NCBI RefSeq assembly: GCF_036108815.1
Contig: NZ_CP107985.1
Location: forward strand, 4,774,001 to 4,838,000
Direction: 5' to 3'
Length of the DNA stretch: 64,000 nt
Source of the DNA: Streptomyces sp. NBC_00353
GTDB taxonomy: Bacteria; Actinomycetota; Actinomycetes; Streptomycetales; Streptomycetaceae
Below are positions 1-7,802 of the stretch, piece after piece. The position numbers were made by a program, and so were the translations under genes. Below the pieces are notes generated by a model. That model saw only the letters and a list, made by a program, of their open reading frames with translations. It was not told the DNA's origin and did no database searches. Within the stretch, counting starts at the first letter, position 1. Each line of letters begins with the position of its first letter.

Positions 1-22
1 TGATCTTCGGGAAGGTCTCCAT
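1..22 (-). CDS. 5' end of a gene leaving the window (partial, uncertain)
   Basis: Reading leftwards, an ATG at position 22 opens a frame METFPKI that runs off the edge. An in-frame GTG lies at 31. Only seven codons are visible, so no product can be named. The reason to call it is context: a perfect copy of the 15-bp catabolic operator lies 13-22 bp upstream, the same spacing seen in front of other members of the regulon. It is probably another CoA-catabolism gene, by inference only. Confidence 0.35.
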
Positions 23-43
23 GCGTACCACGGTAGCGCCGAT

Positions 44-58
44 CTGACGAACCGTCAG
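44..58. promoter_or_regulatory. Catabolic operator copy 1 (CTGACGAACCGTCAG)
   Basis: Inverted repeat CTGAC-N5-GTCAG, matching the consensus CTGACGNNNCGTCAG found ten more times in this window. It lies between a gene leaving the left edge on the minus strand and afsR, and is much closer to the former. Confidence 0.75.
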
Positions 59-292
59 CTATCTTGACCGGGGCCCCGTACCGGATCGTTGTCGAGGGCT
101 TGTGCAGAGAGTCACCCACTGCTGACGTGTCCGCCCATAACAAGGCAGACTGTTGAGCGCGATAGCAACGGTAGGGCGCAATCCGGATCCACCCGGCGCA
201 CATGGGTGCACCGGTGGACATTCCGAGCAGAAGCACCAGCGGGACCAGCGTGACCGGCAGGACTGGCGGGGCGAGCAGGACAGGGGGCATCA

Positions 293-3259
293 ATGGACCG
301 TGACAACGGGCCACGCGTGCGTGTTCCGGAGCAGCGGGCTCCGCAGCAGCAGACGGCCGACACCGACCTCCGCTTCGCCGTACTCGGACCGGTACGCGCC
401 TGGCGGGGCGGCGAACCGCTGCCCTCCGGCTCACCGCAGCAGCGAGCCCTGTTGACCGCCCTGCTCCTGCGCGACGGCCGCACGGCCACCGCCGCCGAAC
501 TCATCGACGCCATCTGGGGCGAGGAGCCGCCGTCCCAGGCGCTCGCCGCCGTACGGACATACGCTTCCCGGCTGCGCAAGATCCTCGACCCGGACACGCT
601 GATCAGCAACGCCGGCGGATACGCGATACGGACCCGGCCCGACGCGCTCGACCTCACGGCGGCGCAGGAGCTGGCCGCGGACGCGGAGAAGGCGCGGGCC
701 GGCGGCGACCGGTCCCGGGCCCGCGCCCTGATCAACGAGGCACTGGCGCTGTGGGACGGCGAGCCGCTGGCCTCCGTCCCGGGGCCGTACGCCGAGAACC
801 AGCGCACCCGGCTGGAGGAGTGGCGGCTCCAGCTCACCGAGACCCGGCTCGACCTCGACCTGGAGCTCGGCTGCCACGCGGAGGCGGTCTCCGAACTGAC
901 CGCGCTCACCGCGGCGCACCCGCTGCGGGAGCGGCTGCGCGAACTGCTGATGATCGCCCTGTACCGCAGCGGCCGTCAGGCGGAGGCACTCGCCGTGTAC
1001 GCCGACACGCGCCGGCTGCTCGCCGACGAACTCGGCGTGGACCCGCGCCCGGAGCTCTCGCAGCTCCAGCAGCGGATCCTGCAGGCCGACGAGGAACTGG
1101 CCCACCCGGCCGACGAGGCGGCGCCCGCACCCGCCGCCGTCCGCCCGGCCCAGCTCCCGGCCACGGTCCCGGACTTCACCGGCCGCGTCTCCTTCGTCCG
1201 CGAACTGGGCAACCGGCTGGCGACGGCCGAGGGTTCGGTCATGGCCGTGTCGGCGCTGGCGGGAATCGGGGGCGTGGGCAAGACGACGCTGGCCGTGCAC
1301 GTCGCGCACCAGGCGCGCCCGCACTTCCCGGACGGCCAGCTGTACGTCGACCTGCAGGGCGCGGGCGCACGCGCCGCCGAACCGGAAACGGTCCTGGGTG
1401 CCTTCCTGCGCGCCCTGGGCACGGCCGACTCGGCGATCCCCGACTCCCTGGACGAACGGGCCGCGCTGTACCGCTCCACGCTCGACGGCCGCCGCATCCT
1501 GGTCCTCCTGGACAACGCGCACGACGCGGCCCAGATCCGCCCGCTGCTCCCCGGCACGGCGGGCTGCGCGGCCCTGGTCACGAGCCGCGTCCGCATGGTC
1601 GACCTCGCGGGCGCGCACCTGGTGGACCTCGATGTGATGTCCCCCGAGGAGGCGCTCCAGCTCTTCACTCGCATCGTCGGCGAGGAACGGGTCAACTCGG
1701 AGCGCGAGGCGGCCCTGGACGTGGTGGCCGCGTGCGGCTTCCTCCCTCTCGCCATCCGCATCGCCGCCTCCCGCCTGGCCGCCCGCCGCACCTGGACGGT
1801 CTCGGTCCTGGCGGCGAAGCTCGCCGACGAGCGCCGCCGCCTGGACGAACTCCAGGCGGGCGACCTGGCGGTGAAGGCGACGTTCGAACTCGGCTACGGC
1901 CAGCTGGAGCCGGCCCAGGCCCGCGCGTTCCGGCTGTTGGGTCTGGCGGACGGCCCGGACATCTCACTGGCGGCAGCGGCGGCGCTGCTGAACCTGGAGG
2001 TGCATGCGGCGGAGGACGTACTGGAGTCCCTGGTCGACACGAGCCTGCTGGAATCGGCGGCGCCGGGCAGGTACCGCTACCACGACCTGGTACGGCTCTA
2101 CGCGCGTGCATGCGCGGAACGCGACGAGCAGCCGCCGGAGGAGCGGGAGTTGGCGCTGTCGCGGCTGCTGGACTTCTATCTGGCCACGGCGGCGGGGGTG
2201 TATGCGCTGGAGCGGCCGGGGGATCGGCTGGTGGACCACTTGGAGCCGACGAGCTATCCGGGCCTCGCATTCGCGGACCGGCACGCGGCGCTGGACTGGC
2301 TCTACGCGGAAGCCGGCACGCTTCTCGCCTACGTACGCCAGTCGACCGGCCCCGGCACCTTGCGCCGGGCCGTGGACCTTCTCTGGGCGGCGCTGGATCT
2401 GGGCGAGTCCGGTGCCAACTCGAAACAGTACGAGACCACCGCTTTTGCCGTACGGGACGCTGCCCGCACCTGCGACGACCGACGCACTGAGGTGCGCGCT
2501 CTGGTCACACTGGCCGATGTGCACCACACGTCGGGACGCTTCGACCAGGCCGAGCAGGAGGCAGAGGACGTCATGCGGCTCGTCGAAGCCGACCTCGATC
2601 CGTTGCCCGGCTGCTGGGCCCCCAACGCTCGCGGCATCATGGCGCTCTACCAGAGTCGGCACGACGACGGCGAGACATATCTGACCCGAGCCATCGACAG
2701 CTTCCGTCGGATCCAGGACCGGCCGGGCGAGGCGAGCGCGCTGTGCAACTTGTCGCGCATTCACCTGGCCACGGGCCGCACCGGCAGTGCTGTGTCTCTG
2801 GCCCAGCAGGGCATAGACATATACGACAGCCTGGGTCATGCCCTCCGAAGTGCCAACGGTCGCTATGCGCTCGGCATGGCCCTCACGCAGAGCGGCCAGT
2901 TCACCGCCGCCACGGAGAGACTTCTGGAAGCACTGGACGTCTTCCGGGACAGCCGCCAGCGCCTGTGGGAAGGGATGACTCTCTTCAGGCTCGCCGAGGT
3001 CGACCTCGCTGCCGGATGCTCGGCCGATGCCGCGACCAAGGCCGAGCAGGCTCTGACCGCGCTGCGAGGCATCGGTGGCGAATGGCGGAGGGGCAACGTG
3101 CTCACCGTGCTCGGGCGCGCTCTTGGGGAGATCGGGCAGTTCGGGCGCGCTCAGGTCTGCTGGCACGAGGCCCTGGCCATCTACGAGGAACTGGGTTCGC
3201 ACGAGGCGGCCGATGTGCGCACCCTGCTGTCTGCCGTTGCCTCCGTGACGGCTGCGTAG
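293..3259 (+). CDS. afsR: AfsR-type SARP transcriptional regulator
   Basis: 988-residue pleiotropic activator of the AfsR class (S. coelicolor AfsR is 993 residues). An OmpR-like winged helix (about 26-110) is followed by a bacterial transcriptional activation domain (about 115-265). An NB-ARC ATPase domain comes next, with P-loop GIGGVGKTT at 324-332 and a Walker B-like ILVLLDN near 400. TPR repeats fill roughly 700-980. In S. coelicolor AfsR is phosphorylated by Ser/Thr kinases such as AfsK and activates afsS, so it couples signals to secondary metabolism. Here an afsS-like gene lies directly downstream and an AfsK-like kinase 7 kb away, which supports orthology over a generic SARP. The ATG at 293 has GGGGG six bases upstream. 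Confidence 0.88.
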   Translation: MDRDNGPRVRVPEQRAPQQQTADTDLRFAVLGPVRAWRGGEPLPSGSPQQRALLTALLLRDGRTATAAELIDAIWGEEPPSQALAAVRTYASRLRKILDPDTLISNAGGYAIRTRPDALDLTAAQELAADAEKARAGGDRSRARALINEALALWDGEPLASVPGPYAENQRTRLEEWRLQLTETRLDLDLELGCHAEAVSELTALTAAHPLRERLRELLMIALYRSGRQAEALAVYADTRRLLADELGVDPRPELSQLQQRILQADEELAHPADEAAPAPAAVRPAQLPATVPDFTGRVSFVRELGNRLATAEGSVMAVSALAGIGGVGKTTLAVHVAHQARPHFPDGQLYVDLQGAGARAAEPETVLGAFLRALGTADSAIPDSLDERAALYRSTLDGRRILVLLDNAHDAAQIRPLLPGTAGCAALVTSRVRMVDLAGAHLVDLDVMSPEEALQLFTRIVGEERVNSEREAALDVVAACGFLPLAIRIAASRLAARRTWTVSVLAAKLADERRRLDELQAGDLAVKATFELGYGQLEPAQARAFRLLGLADGPDISLAAAAALLNLEVHAAEDVLESLVDTSLLESAAPGRYRYHDLVRLYARACAERDEQPPEERELALSRLLDFYLATAAGVYALERPGDRLVDHLEPTSYPGLAFADRHAALDWLYAEAGTLLAYVRQSTGPGTLRRAVDLLWAALDLGESGANSKQYETTAFAVRDAARTCDDRRTEVRALVTLADVHHTSGRFDQAEQEAEDVMRLVEADLDPLPGCWAPNARGIMALYQSRHDDGETYLTRAIDSFRRIQDRPGEASALCNLSRIHLATGRTGSAVSLAQQGIDIYDSLGHALRSANGRYALGMALTQSGQFTAATERLLEALDVFRDSRQRLWEGMTLFRLAEVDLAAGCSADAATKAEQALTALRGIGGEWRRGNVLTVLGRALGEIGQFGRAQVCWHEALAIYEELGSHEAADVRTLLSAVASVTAA

Positions 3260-3275
3260 GACGCCTGCCGGAGGC

Positions 3276-3293
3276 GTTCATCGTTCGTTTATC
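3276..3293 (+). promoter_or_regulatory. Probable AfsR (and PhoP-like) binding site for the afsS promoter
   Basis: Two heptamers GTTCATC (3276-3282) and GTTTATC (3287-3293) repeat directly with an 11-bp period, six of seven bases identical. That is the layout of SARP boxes and also resembles PHO-box direct repeats. A weak -10 candidate CACTCT begins at 3303, about 9 bp downstream, close to the spacing expected for SARP activation. The site starts 17 bp after the afsR stop. Binding by AfsR is inferred from the known afsR-afsS relationship. Confidence 0.55.
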
Positions 3294-3385
3294 ACGACCC
3301 GGCACTCTTCTTCTCAGTCGATCCGTCGCGTCGGGGGGCAGACGGGGCGACAGACGGCCGCGGCACTAAAGTGAGCGGCCCTTGA

Positions 3386-3429
3386 AAGGCCCGTCCGGCA
3401 GTCCACGGGGGAACAGCCGGGCGGGCCTT
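3386..3429 (+). promoter_or_regulatory. Long hairpin in the afsS 5' leader
   Basis: Thirteen-base arms at 3386-3398 (AAGGCCCGTCCGG) and 3417-3429 pair with a single G-U wobble around an 18-nt loop. The hairpin ends 25 bases before the AGGGGA ribosome-binding site of the AfsS-like gene. No T-tract follows, so it is more likely a leader structure or transcript stabiliser than a terminator of afsR. Confidence 0.5.
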
Positions 3430-3470
3430 GCCCACCCATCACGAAGAAATGCCAAGGGGAGCAGATCAAC

Positions 3471-3662
3471 ATGGCTGACGCGACGAAGAAGGACACGGAG
3501 ATCAAGCCGCAGGACATGCACGCCACGGGTGGTGACGCCGACCAGATCACCACTCAGGACATGCACGCGACCGGTGGAACGATCAAGCCGCTGGACATGC
3601 ACGCCACGGGCGGTACGGCCACGACCGACGACATGCACGCGACGTCGGAGCCCACGAACTAG
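3471..3662 (+). CDS. afsS: AfsS-like small repeat protein (sigma-like protein)
   Basis: 63 residues, the same length as S. coelicolor AfsS and placed directly after afsR as there. The protein is four repeats of an acidic unit ending DMHATGG: cores at residues 15-21, 30-36, 42-48 and a degenerate DMHATSE at 54-60, spaced 15, 12 and 12. Canonical AfsS carries repeats written around TxxDNHMPxPA; here the DxH core is kept but the Pro-rich tail is replaced by ATGG. AfsS acts downstream of AfsR to stimulate antibiotic production, by a mechanism not settled. The protein has no cysteine, signal peptide or membrane segment. RBS AGGGGA lies 10 bases before the ATG. Confidence 0.72.
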   Translation: MADATKKDTEIKPQDMHATGGDADQITTQDMHATGGTIKPLDMHATGGTATTDDMHATSEPTN

Positions 3663-3804
3663 ATCTACTTTTCGGCGGGGGTACGGGGGACGGCCGCGGC
3701 GGCGCGGAGGGGGAGCCGTCGCGGCCGCCGCGCGTTCATCACCTTGACCACATTCGCGTCGATGCCGCAATCCTCGCGCGCGCCCTCGAATCTCGCCGGC
3801 CTTA

Positions 3805-3821
3805 TAGCATTGGAAATGCTA
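3805..3821. promoter_or_regulatory. vapBC operator overlapping a leaderless promoter
   Basis: Perfect inverted repeat TAGCATT-GGA-AATGCTA. Its right half merges with a TAAAAT -10 hexamer at 3820-3825, which would put the transcription start at or next to the antitoxin ATG (3832). No Shine-Dalgarno sequence precedes that ATG, so the mRNA is probably leaderless. Antitoxin binding here would block RNA polymerase, the usual conditional autorepression of type II toxin-antitoxin operons. Confidence 0.6.
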
Positions 3822-3831
3822 AAATAAGTCC

Positions 3832-4110
3832 ATGGCCGATAACCCAGACTTCGCACCCGGCGACGGTCCCAGCAGCGGCATCTCCGTATCCCTTACCGCC
3901 GGAACCCTGCGTGCGATCCGCGAGCGGGTCGGCAAGCGGGGTGTCTCCGCATACCTGGAAATGGCCGCGCAGCGCCAGATTGAACGCGACAATCTGGACG
4001 AACTCCTCGCCGACTTCGAGAAGGTCAACGGACCAGCCGATCCGGGCGCAGTGGCTGACAAGCGCGCCAAGCTCACGAGCAGCCCGCCCGAGACCGGAGC
4101 AGCGGCGTGA
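3832..4110 (+). CDS. Ribbon-helix-helix-like antitoxin (VapB-like)
   Basis: 92-residue acidic protein. The segment GISVSLTAGTLRAIRERVG (about 16-34) looks like a ribbon-helix-helix beta strand and helix for DNA binding. The charged C-terminal half (QRQIERDNLDELLADFEKV) is the kind of region that wraps a toxin. Its stop overlaps the start of the PIN-like gene by 4 bases (GTGA), so the two are translationally coupled. The upstream palindrome fits autoregulation. The family is inferred from size, pairing and the strand-helix pattern rather than a firm domain match. Confidence 0.7.
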   Translation: MADNPDFAPGDGPSSGISVSLTAGTLRAIRERVGKRGVSAYLEMAAQRQIERDNLDELLADFEKVNGPADPGAVADKRAKLTSSPPETGAAA

Positions 4111-4505
4111 GCGGTGCGTTGGTACTGGACAGCGAAGGGCTCGCGCAGGCCGTTCAACGGGGCCGAGATGTCCAGGAATGGCTGGAGGCCGCCCGCGATG
4201 CGGATCTTCCGGTCATCACCTCGGCAGCGGTGCTGGTCGAGGTGATCCATCCGCGCATCAACCACGCCGCGCTCCACTGGACGCTGTCACGCCTCCGCGT
4301 CGAACCGGTCAGCCACGCTCTCGCACAGACCGCTGCGACCCTGCTCCGGGACGCCGGACTGCACGGCCACAAATACGCGATCGACGCGATGCTCTGTGCG
4401 ACCGCCCTGGCGCACCCCGGCCGCGTGACGATCCTGACGTCCGACGTGGAGGACATCCGACTGCTCACCGCCGGCCATCCCCGGGTGGCAGCGGAGAAGG
4501 TCTGA
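4107..4505 (+). CDS. PIN-domain toxin (VapC-like ribonuclease)
   Basis: 132 residues, the usual PIN-toxin size. Acidic residues expected to bind Mg2+/Mn2+ are visible: Asp in the N-terminal LVLDSEG, Glu in VLVEVI (near 49), Asp in YAIDAMLC (near 93) and Asp in ILTSDVEDI (near 114). PIN toxins cleave RNA, often tRNA or rRNA, and are neutralised by the cognate antitoxin encoded just upstream. The GTG start lies inside the antitoxin stop. The gene sits with its partner between afsS and an unrelated catabolic operon, in a stretch that looks inserted between afsR/afsS and afsK. Confidence 0.75.
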   Translation: MSGALVLDSEGLAQAVQRGRDVQEWLEAARDADLPVITSAAVLVEVIHPRINHAALHWTLSRLRVEPVSHALAQTAATLLRDAGLHGHKYAIDAMLCATALAHPGRVTILTSDVEDIRLLTAGHPRVAAEKV

Positions 4506-4520
4506 TCGATCAGGCGCCCC

Positions 4521-6083
4521 CTACCTCTGTCCCCGCCCCCGCAGCTCCCCCTTCACCACCTTGCCGCTCGCGTTCCGCGGCAGCTCGTCCACGAACTCCA
4601 CCGTCCTCGGGACCTTGTAGTTCGCCATCTCCCGCCTCGACCAGGCGATCAGGTCGTCGGCCGTGAGCGTCGCGCCCGGGCGACGGACCGCGTACGCCTT
4701 GCCGACCTCGCCCAGCCTGGGGTCCGGGATGCCGATCACCGCCACGTCGGCCACATCCGGGTGCAGGCCCAGGAGTTGTTCGATCTCCGCGGGGTACGCG
4801 TTGAAGCCGCCGACGATGAACATGTCCTTGATCCGGTCCGTGATGCGCAGGTTGCCCGCCTCGTCGAGGATGCCTATGTCGCCCGTGCGGAGCCAGCCGT
4901 CCGGGGTGATGGTGGTGGCTGTGGTGCCGGGGTCCTCGAAGTAGCCCTGCATCACGTTGAAGCCGCGGACCAGGACCTCGCCGGGGGTGCCGGGGGCCGC
5001 CAGGACGCGGACCTCCGTGCCGGGGATCGCGCGGCCGGAGGTGGAGGAGATCACGTCGGGCCGGTCGCCGCGGCGGCACATCGTGACGATGCCGCTCGCC
5101 TCGGAGAGGCCGTATGCCGTGAGGACCGTCGCGATGCCGAGCTCCGTGCGCAGGCGTTCCACCAGTTGGAGCGGGACGACCGCCGCACCCGTCACCACCA
5201 GGCGCAGGGCCGAGAGGTCGTGCGCACCGCGCGCCGGGTGGTCCAGCAGGGACTGGTGGAGGGTGGGTGGGCCGGGGAGGACCGAGATGCGTTCGGCGGC
5301 GATGTTCGCGAGGACCGTGTCCACGTTGAACACCGACTGCGGGATCATCGTCGCGCCCCGCATCAGGCACGCGATGATGCCCGCCTTGTAGCCGAAGGTG
5401 TGGAAGAACGGGTTCACGATCAGATAGCGGTCGCCCTCGCGCAGGCCCGCCAGCTCGCTCCAGATCGCGTAGCAGCGCAGAGTCTGGGTGTGGGTGATCA
5501 CGGCGCCCTTGGGACGGCCCGTGGTGCCGGAGGTGTAGATGATGTCGGAGGGGGACGAGGGGGCGATCGCGTCCGCTCGCGCCCGTACCTCCGCCGGAGA
5601 GATCCGCTCACCCGTCGCCAGGAAGTCCTTCCAGGTGACGTAGGACTCGGGGGCCGCGTCCGCCAGCACCACCACCCGTTCCAGGTGCGGGAGTTCCACC
5701 TCCGCCCGGCGCAGCGACGCCACGTACGACGTGCCGAGGAACGTGCCGGTGATGAAGAGCAGCTTCACCCGGCTGCGCTGCAGGATGTACGCCGCCTCCG
5801 TGCCCTTGAAGCGCGTGTTGAGAGGGACCAGGACCGCGCCGGCCGTGACCGCTCCGAGCGCCGAGACGATCCAGTCGAGGGTGTTCGGCGCCCAGACCGC
5901 GACCCGGTCCCCCGGCTCCACGCCCGACGCCATGCACGCGGCGGCGGCTCGCTCGACGCGGTCGCCCAGTTCGGCGTACGAGATGCGGGTGCGGCCCTCG
6001 ACGACCGCCTCCCGGTCCCCGTACCGCCGCGCCGCCGTCCGTACCAGCCCCGGGATGCTGCCCCATTCCTCGTCGCCGCGCAT
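4521..6083 (-). CDS. FadD3-like acyl-CoA synthetase (AMP-forming)
   Basis: 520-residue ANL-superfamily enzyme that activates a carboxylic acid to its CoA thioester through an acyl-AMP intermediate. The P-loop-like YTSGTTGRPKG lies near residue 190. The TGDIG and DRIKDMFIVGG hinge region lies near 405-430, and the C-terminal catalytic lysine is in NASGK near 510. The sequence resembles actinobacterial FadD3-type ligases, which in mycobacteria activate a steroid C/D-ring acid; that specificity cannot be assumed here. It is divergent from the thiolase-like operon and shares operator copy 2, 29 bp upstream. RBS GGGAGGG precedes the ATG. Confidence 0.85.
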   Translation of the reverse strand: MRGDEEWGSIPGLVRTAARRYGDREAVVEGRTRISYAELGDRVERAAAACMASGVEPGDRVAVWAPNTLDWIVSALGAVTAGAVLVPLNTRFKGTEAAYILQRSRVKLLFITGTFLGTSYVASLRRAEVELPHLERVVVLADAAPESYVTWKDFLATGERISPAEVRARADAIAPSSPSDIIYTSGTTGRPKGAVITHTQTLRCYAIWSELAGLREGDRYLIVNPFFHTFGYKAGIIACLMRGATMIPQSVFNVDTVLANIAAERISVLPGPPTLHQSLLDHPARGAHDLSALRLVVTGAAVVPLQLVERLRTELGIATVLTAYGLSEASGIVTMCRRGDRPDVISSTSGRAIPGTEVRVLAAPGTPGEVLVRGFNVMQGYFEDPGTTATTITPDGWLRTGDIGILDEAGNLRITDRIKDMFIVGGFNAYPAEIEQLLGLHPDVADVAVIGIPDPRLGEVGKAYAVRRPGATLTADDLIAWSRREMANYKVPRTVEFVDELPRNASGKVVKGELRGRGQR

Positions 6084-6111
6084 CGCATGCCCTCCCGCCG
6101 AACCGCAATAG

Positions 6112-6126
6112 CTGACTATCCGTCAG
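6112..6126. promoter_or_regulatory. Catabolic operator copy 2 (CTGACTATCCGTCAG)
   Basis: Lies in the 97-bp divergent region between the acyl-CoA synthetase (start 6083) and the thiolase-like gene (start 6181). One bound repressor could control both directions. Confidence 0.75.
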
Positions 6127-6180
6127 ATTAGCTGTAGCCTCTGCGGCTGTCAGCAGTCATGACGATCGCGGAGGTGGCGG

Positions 6181-7329
6181 ATGGCGACGCTCAAGGACGT
6201 GACGGCGATAGCCGGGATCGGGCAGACGGCCTTCGCGAAACACCTTCCCGAGTCCGAGAAGACCCTGGCCTGCCGGGCGATCGTCGCGGCACTCGACGAC
6301 GCCGGCATCGCCGCGTCGGAGGTCGACGCGTTCGCCTCGTACACGATGGAGGAGACCGACGAGGTCGAGGTCGCCAAGGCGATCGGCGCCGGTGATGTCA
6401 CCTTCTTCTCCAAGGTCGGCTACGGAGGCGGGGGTTCGTGCGCGACGATCGCGCATCTCGCCGCCGCTGTCGCCACCGGGCAGGCGAGTGTCGGGGTCGC
6501 CTGGCGGTCACGGAAGCGCGGCTCGGGGCCCCGGCCCTGGAAGAACACCACCGTGCAGCTGCCGACCCCCGCCCAGTGGACCCGCCCGTACGGCCTGCTG
6601 AGGCCGGCCGACGAGATCGGGATGCTGGCACGGCGGTACATGCACGAGTACGGGGCCACCCGCGACCACCTCTTCAATGTCGCGCTCGCCTGCCGCAACC
6701 GCGCCAACCAGAACCCCGACGCGGTGATGTACGAACGCCCCCTGACCCGCGACATGTATATGACCTCGCGCTGGATCAGCGAGCCGCTCTGCCTCTTCGA
6801 CAACTGTCTGGAGACGGACGGGGCGCTGGCCTGCGTCATCGTCTCCGCCGAACGGGCCCGCGACTGCCGGCACAAGCCCGTCCACATCCACTCCGTCGCC
6901 CAGGGCCTGCCCGCCCAGCACCACGGGATGGTCAACTACTGGAACGACGACCCGCTCACCGGACCCGCCTGGACAGCTGCCCGGCAGCTGTGGAAGCAGG
7001 CCGACTTCGGTCCGGACGATGTCGATGTCGCGCAGATCTACGACGCGTTCACCCCGCTCATCCCGCTCTCCCTGGAGGGCTACGGCTTCTGCGGGCGCGG
7101 CGAGGGTGCCGCGTTCACCGAGGGCGGGGCGCTGGAGAGCGGCGGCCGGCTGCCCATCAACACGGGCGGCGGTGGACTCAGCGAGGGGTACGTGCACGGA
7201 TTCAACCTCATCAACGAGGGCGTGAAGCAACTGCGCGGCACCTCCACCGCCCAGGTGCCGTCCGCCGCCACCTGCCTGGTCACCGCCGGTGAGGGCGTTC
7301 CCACCTCCGCCGTACTGCTGAGGAGCTGA
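6181..7329 (+). CDS. SCPx/Ltp-type thiolase-fold protein 1
   Basis: 382 residues with the thiolase fold of the lipid-transfer/SCPx family but no SCP2 tail. When its N-terminal helix (SCATIAHLAAAVATGQ) is aligned by eye with biosynthetic thiolases, the position of the nucleophilic cysteine is a glycine. The C-terminal loop reads GGGGLSEGYVHG, with Tyr where a catalytic His is usual. Related cysteine-less proteins such as Ltp2 act with a DUF35 partner as retro-aldolases that shorten branched CoA esters, and the gene is followed one base later by such a partner. C-C cleavage is therefore the inferred role. RBS GGAGG precedes the ATG. The operator lies 55 bp upstream. Confidence 0.8.
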   Translation: MATLKDVTAIAGIGQTAFAKHLPESEKTLACRAIVAALDDAGIAASEVDAFASYTMEETDEVEVAKAIGAGDVTFFSKVGYGGGGSCATIAHLAAAVATGQASVGVAWRSRKRGSGPRPWKNTTVQLPTPAQWTRPYGLLRPADEIGMLARRYMHEYGATRDHLFNVALACRNRANQNPDAVMYERPLTRDMYMTSRWISEPLCLFDNCLETDGALACVIVSAERARDCRHKPVHIHSVAQGLPAQHHGMVNYWNDDPLTGPAWTAARQLWKQADFGPDDVDVAQIYDAFTPLIPLSLEGYGFCGRGEGAAFTEGGALESGGRLPINTGGGGLSEGYVHGFNLINEGVKQLRGTSTAQVPSAATCLVTAGEGVPTSAVLLRS

Positions 7330-7330
7330 C

Positions 7331-7771
7331 ATGGAATCGCTGTTGCTGCCCGTCGTCGACGAGGACGGCGCGCCCTTCTGGGAGTACACCGCCCGGGGTG
7401 AACTCCGCGTCCAGGCGTGCGCCGCCCCCGACTGCGGCAGGCTCCGCTTCCCGCCCCGGCCCTGCTGCCCGCACTGCCGGTCGTTCGAGAGCGAGTGGCG
7501 GGCGATGAGCGGGCGCGGGCGCATCTGGTCGTACGTGGTGCCGCATCCGCCGCTGCTGCCCGCGTACGCCGCACAGGCCCCGTACAACGCCGTCGTCGTC
7601 GAACTCGCCGACGCCCCGCACATCCGGCTGGTCGGCAATGTGGTCAGCGGACCCGACGCGCCGCTGAACTCGGTCGATCCGGGGAGGTTGCGGATCGGGG
7701 CGTCGGTGAAGGCGGTCTTCGCACCGGTGAGCCCGGAGCTGACCGTGGTCCGCTGGCAGTTGGAGCGATGA
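7331..7771 (+). CDS. DUF35 zinc-ribbon/OB-fold partner of thiolase-like protein 1
   Basis: 146 residues. A zinc ribbon with CxxxxxC and CCPHC cysteine knuckles (about residues 29-52) precedes an OB-fold that starts at WSYVVPHPP. DUF35 proteins bind acyl-CoA and form obligate complexes with SCPx-type thiolase-fold enzymes, as in ChsH2-Ltp2 and archaeal HMG-CoA systems. The ATG follows the thiolase-like stop after one base, which indicates stoichiometric co-translation. The next gene, a crotonase, begins 31 bases later in the same operon. Confidence 0.85.
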   Translation: MESLLLPVVDEDGAPFWEYTARGELRVQACAAPDCGRLRFPPRPCCPHCRSFESEWRAMSGRGRIWSYVVPHPPLLPAYAAQAPYNAVVVELADAPHIRLVGNVVSGPDAPLNSVDPGRLRIGASVKAVFAPVSPELTVVRWQLER

Positions 7772-7802
7772 GGGGCAGGAGACATGTGGTGAGGGGACGA
7801 CG

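Noticed and set aside
431..3202. Several long frames antisense to or out of frame with afsR (for example 431-1618, 751-2490, 1964-3202)
   Set aside because: They are shadows caused by third-position GC bias. They lack ribosome-binding sites and recognisable domains, while the + strand frame is a complete AfsR.
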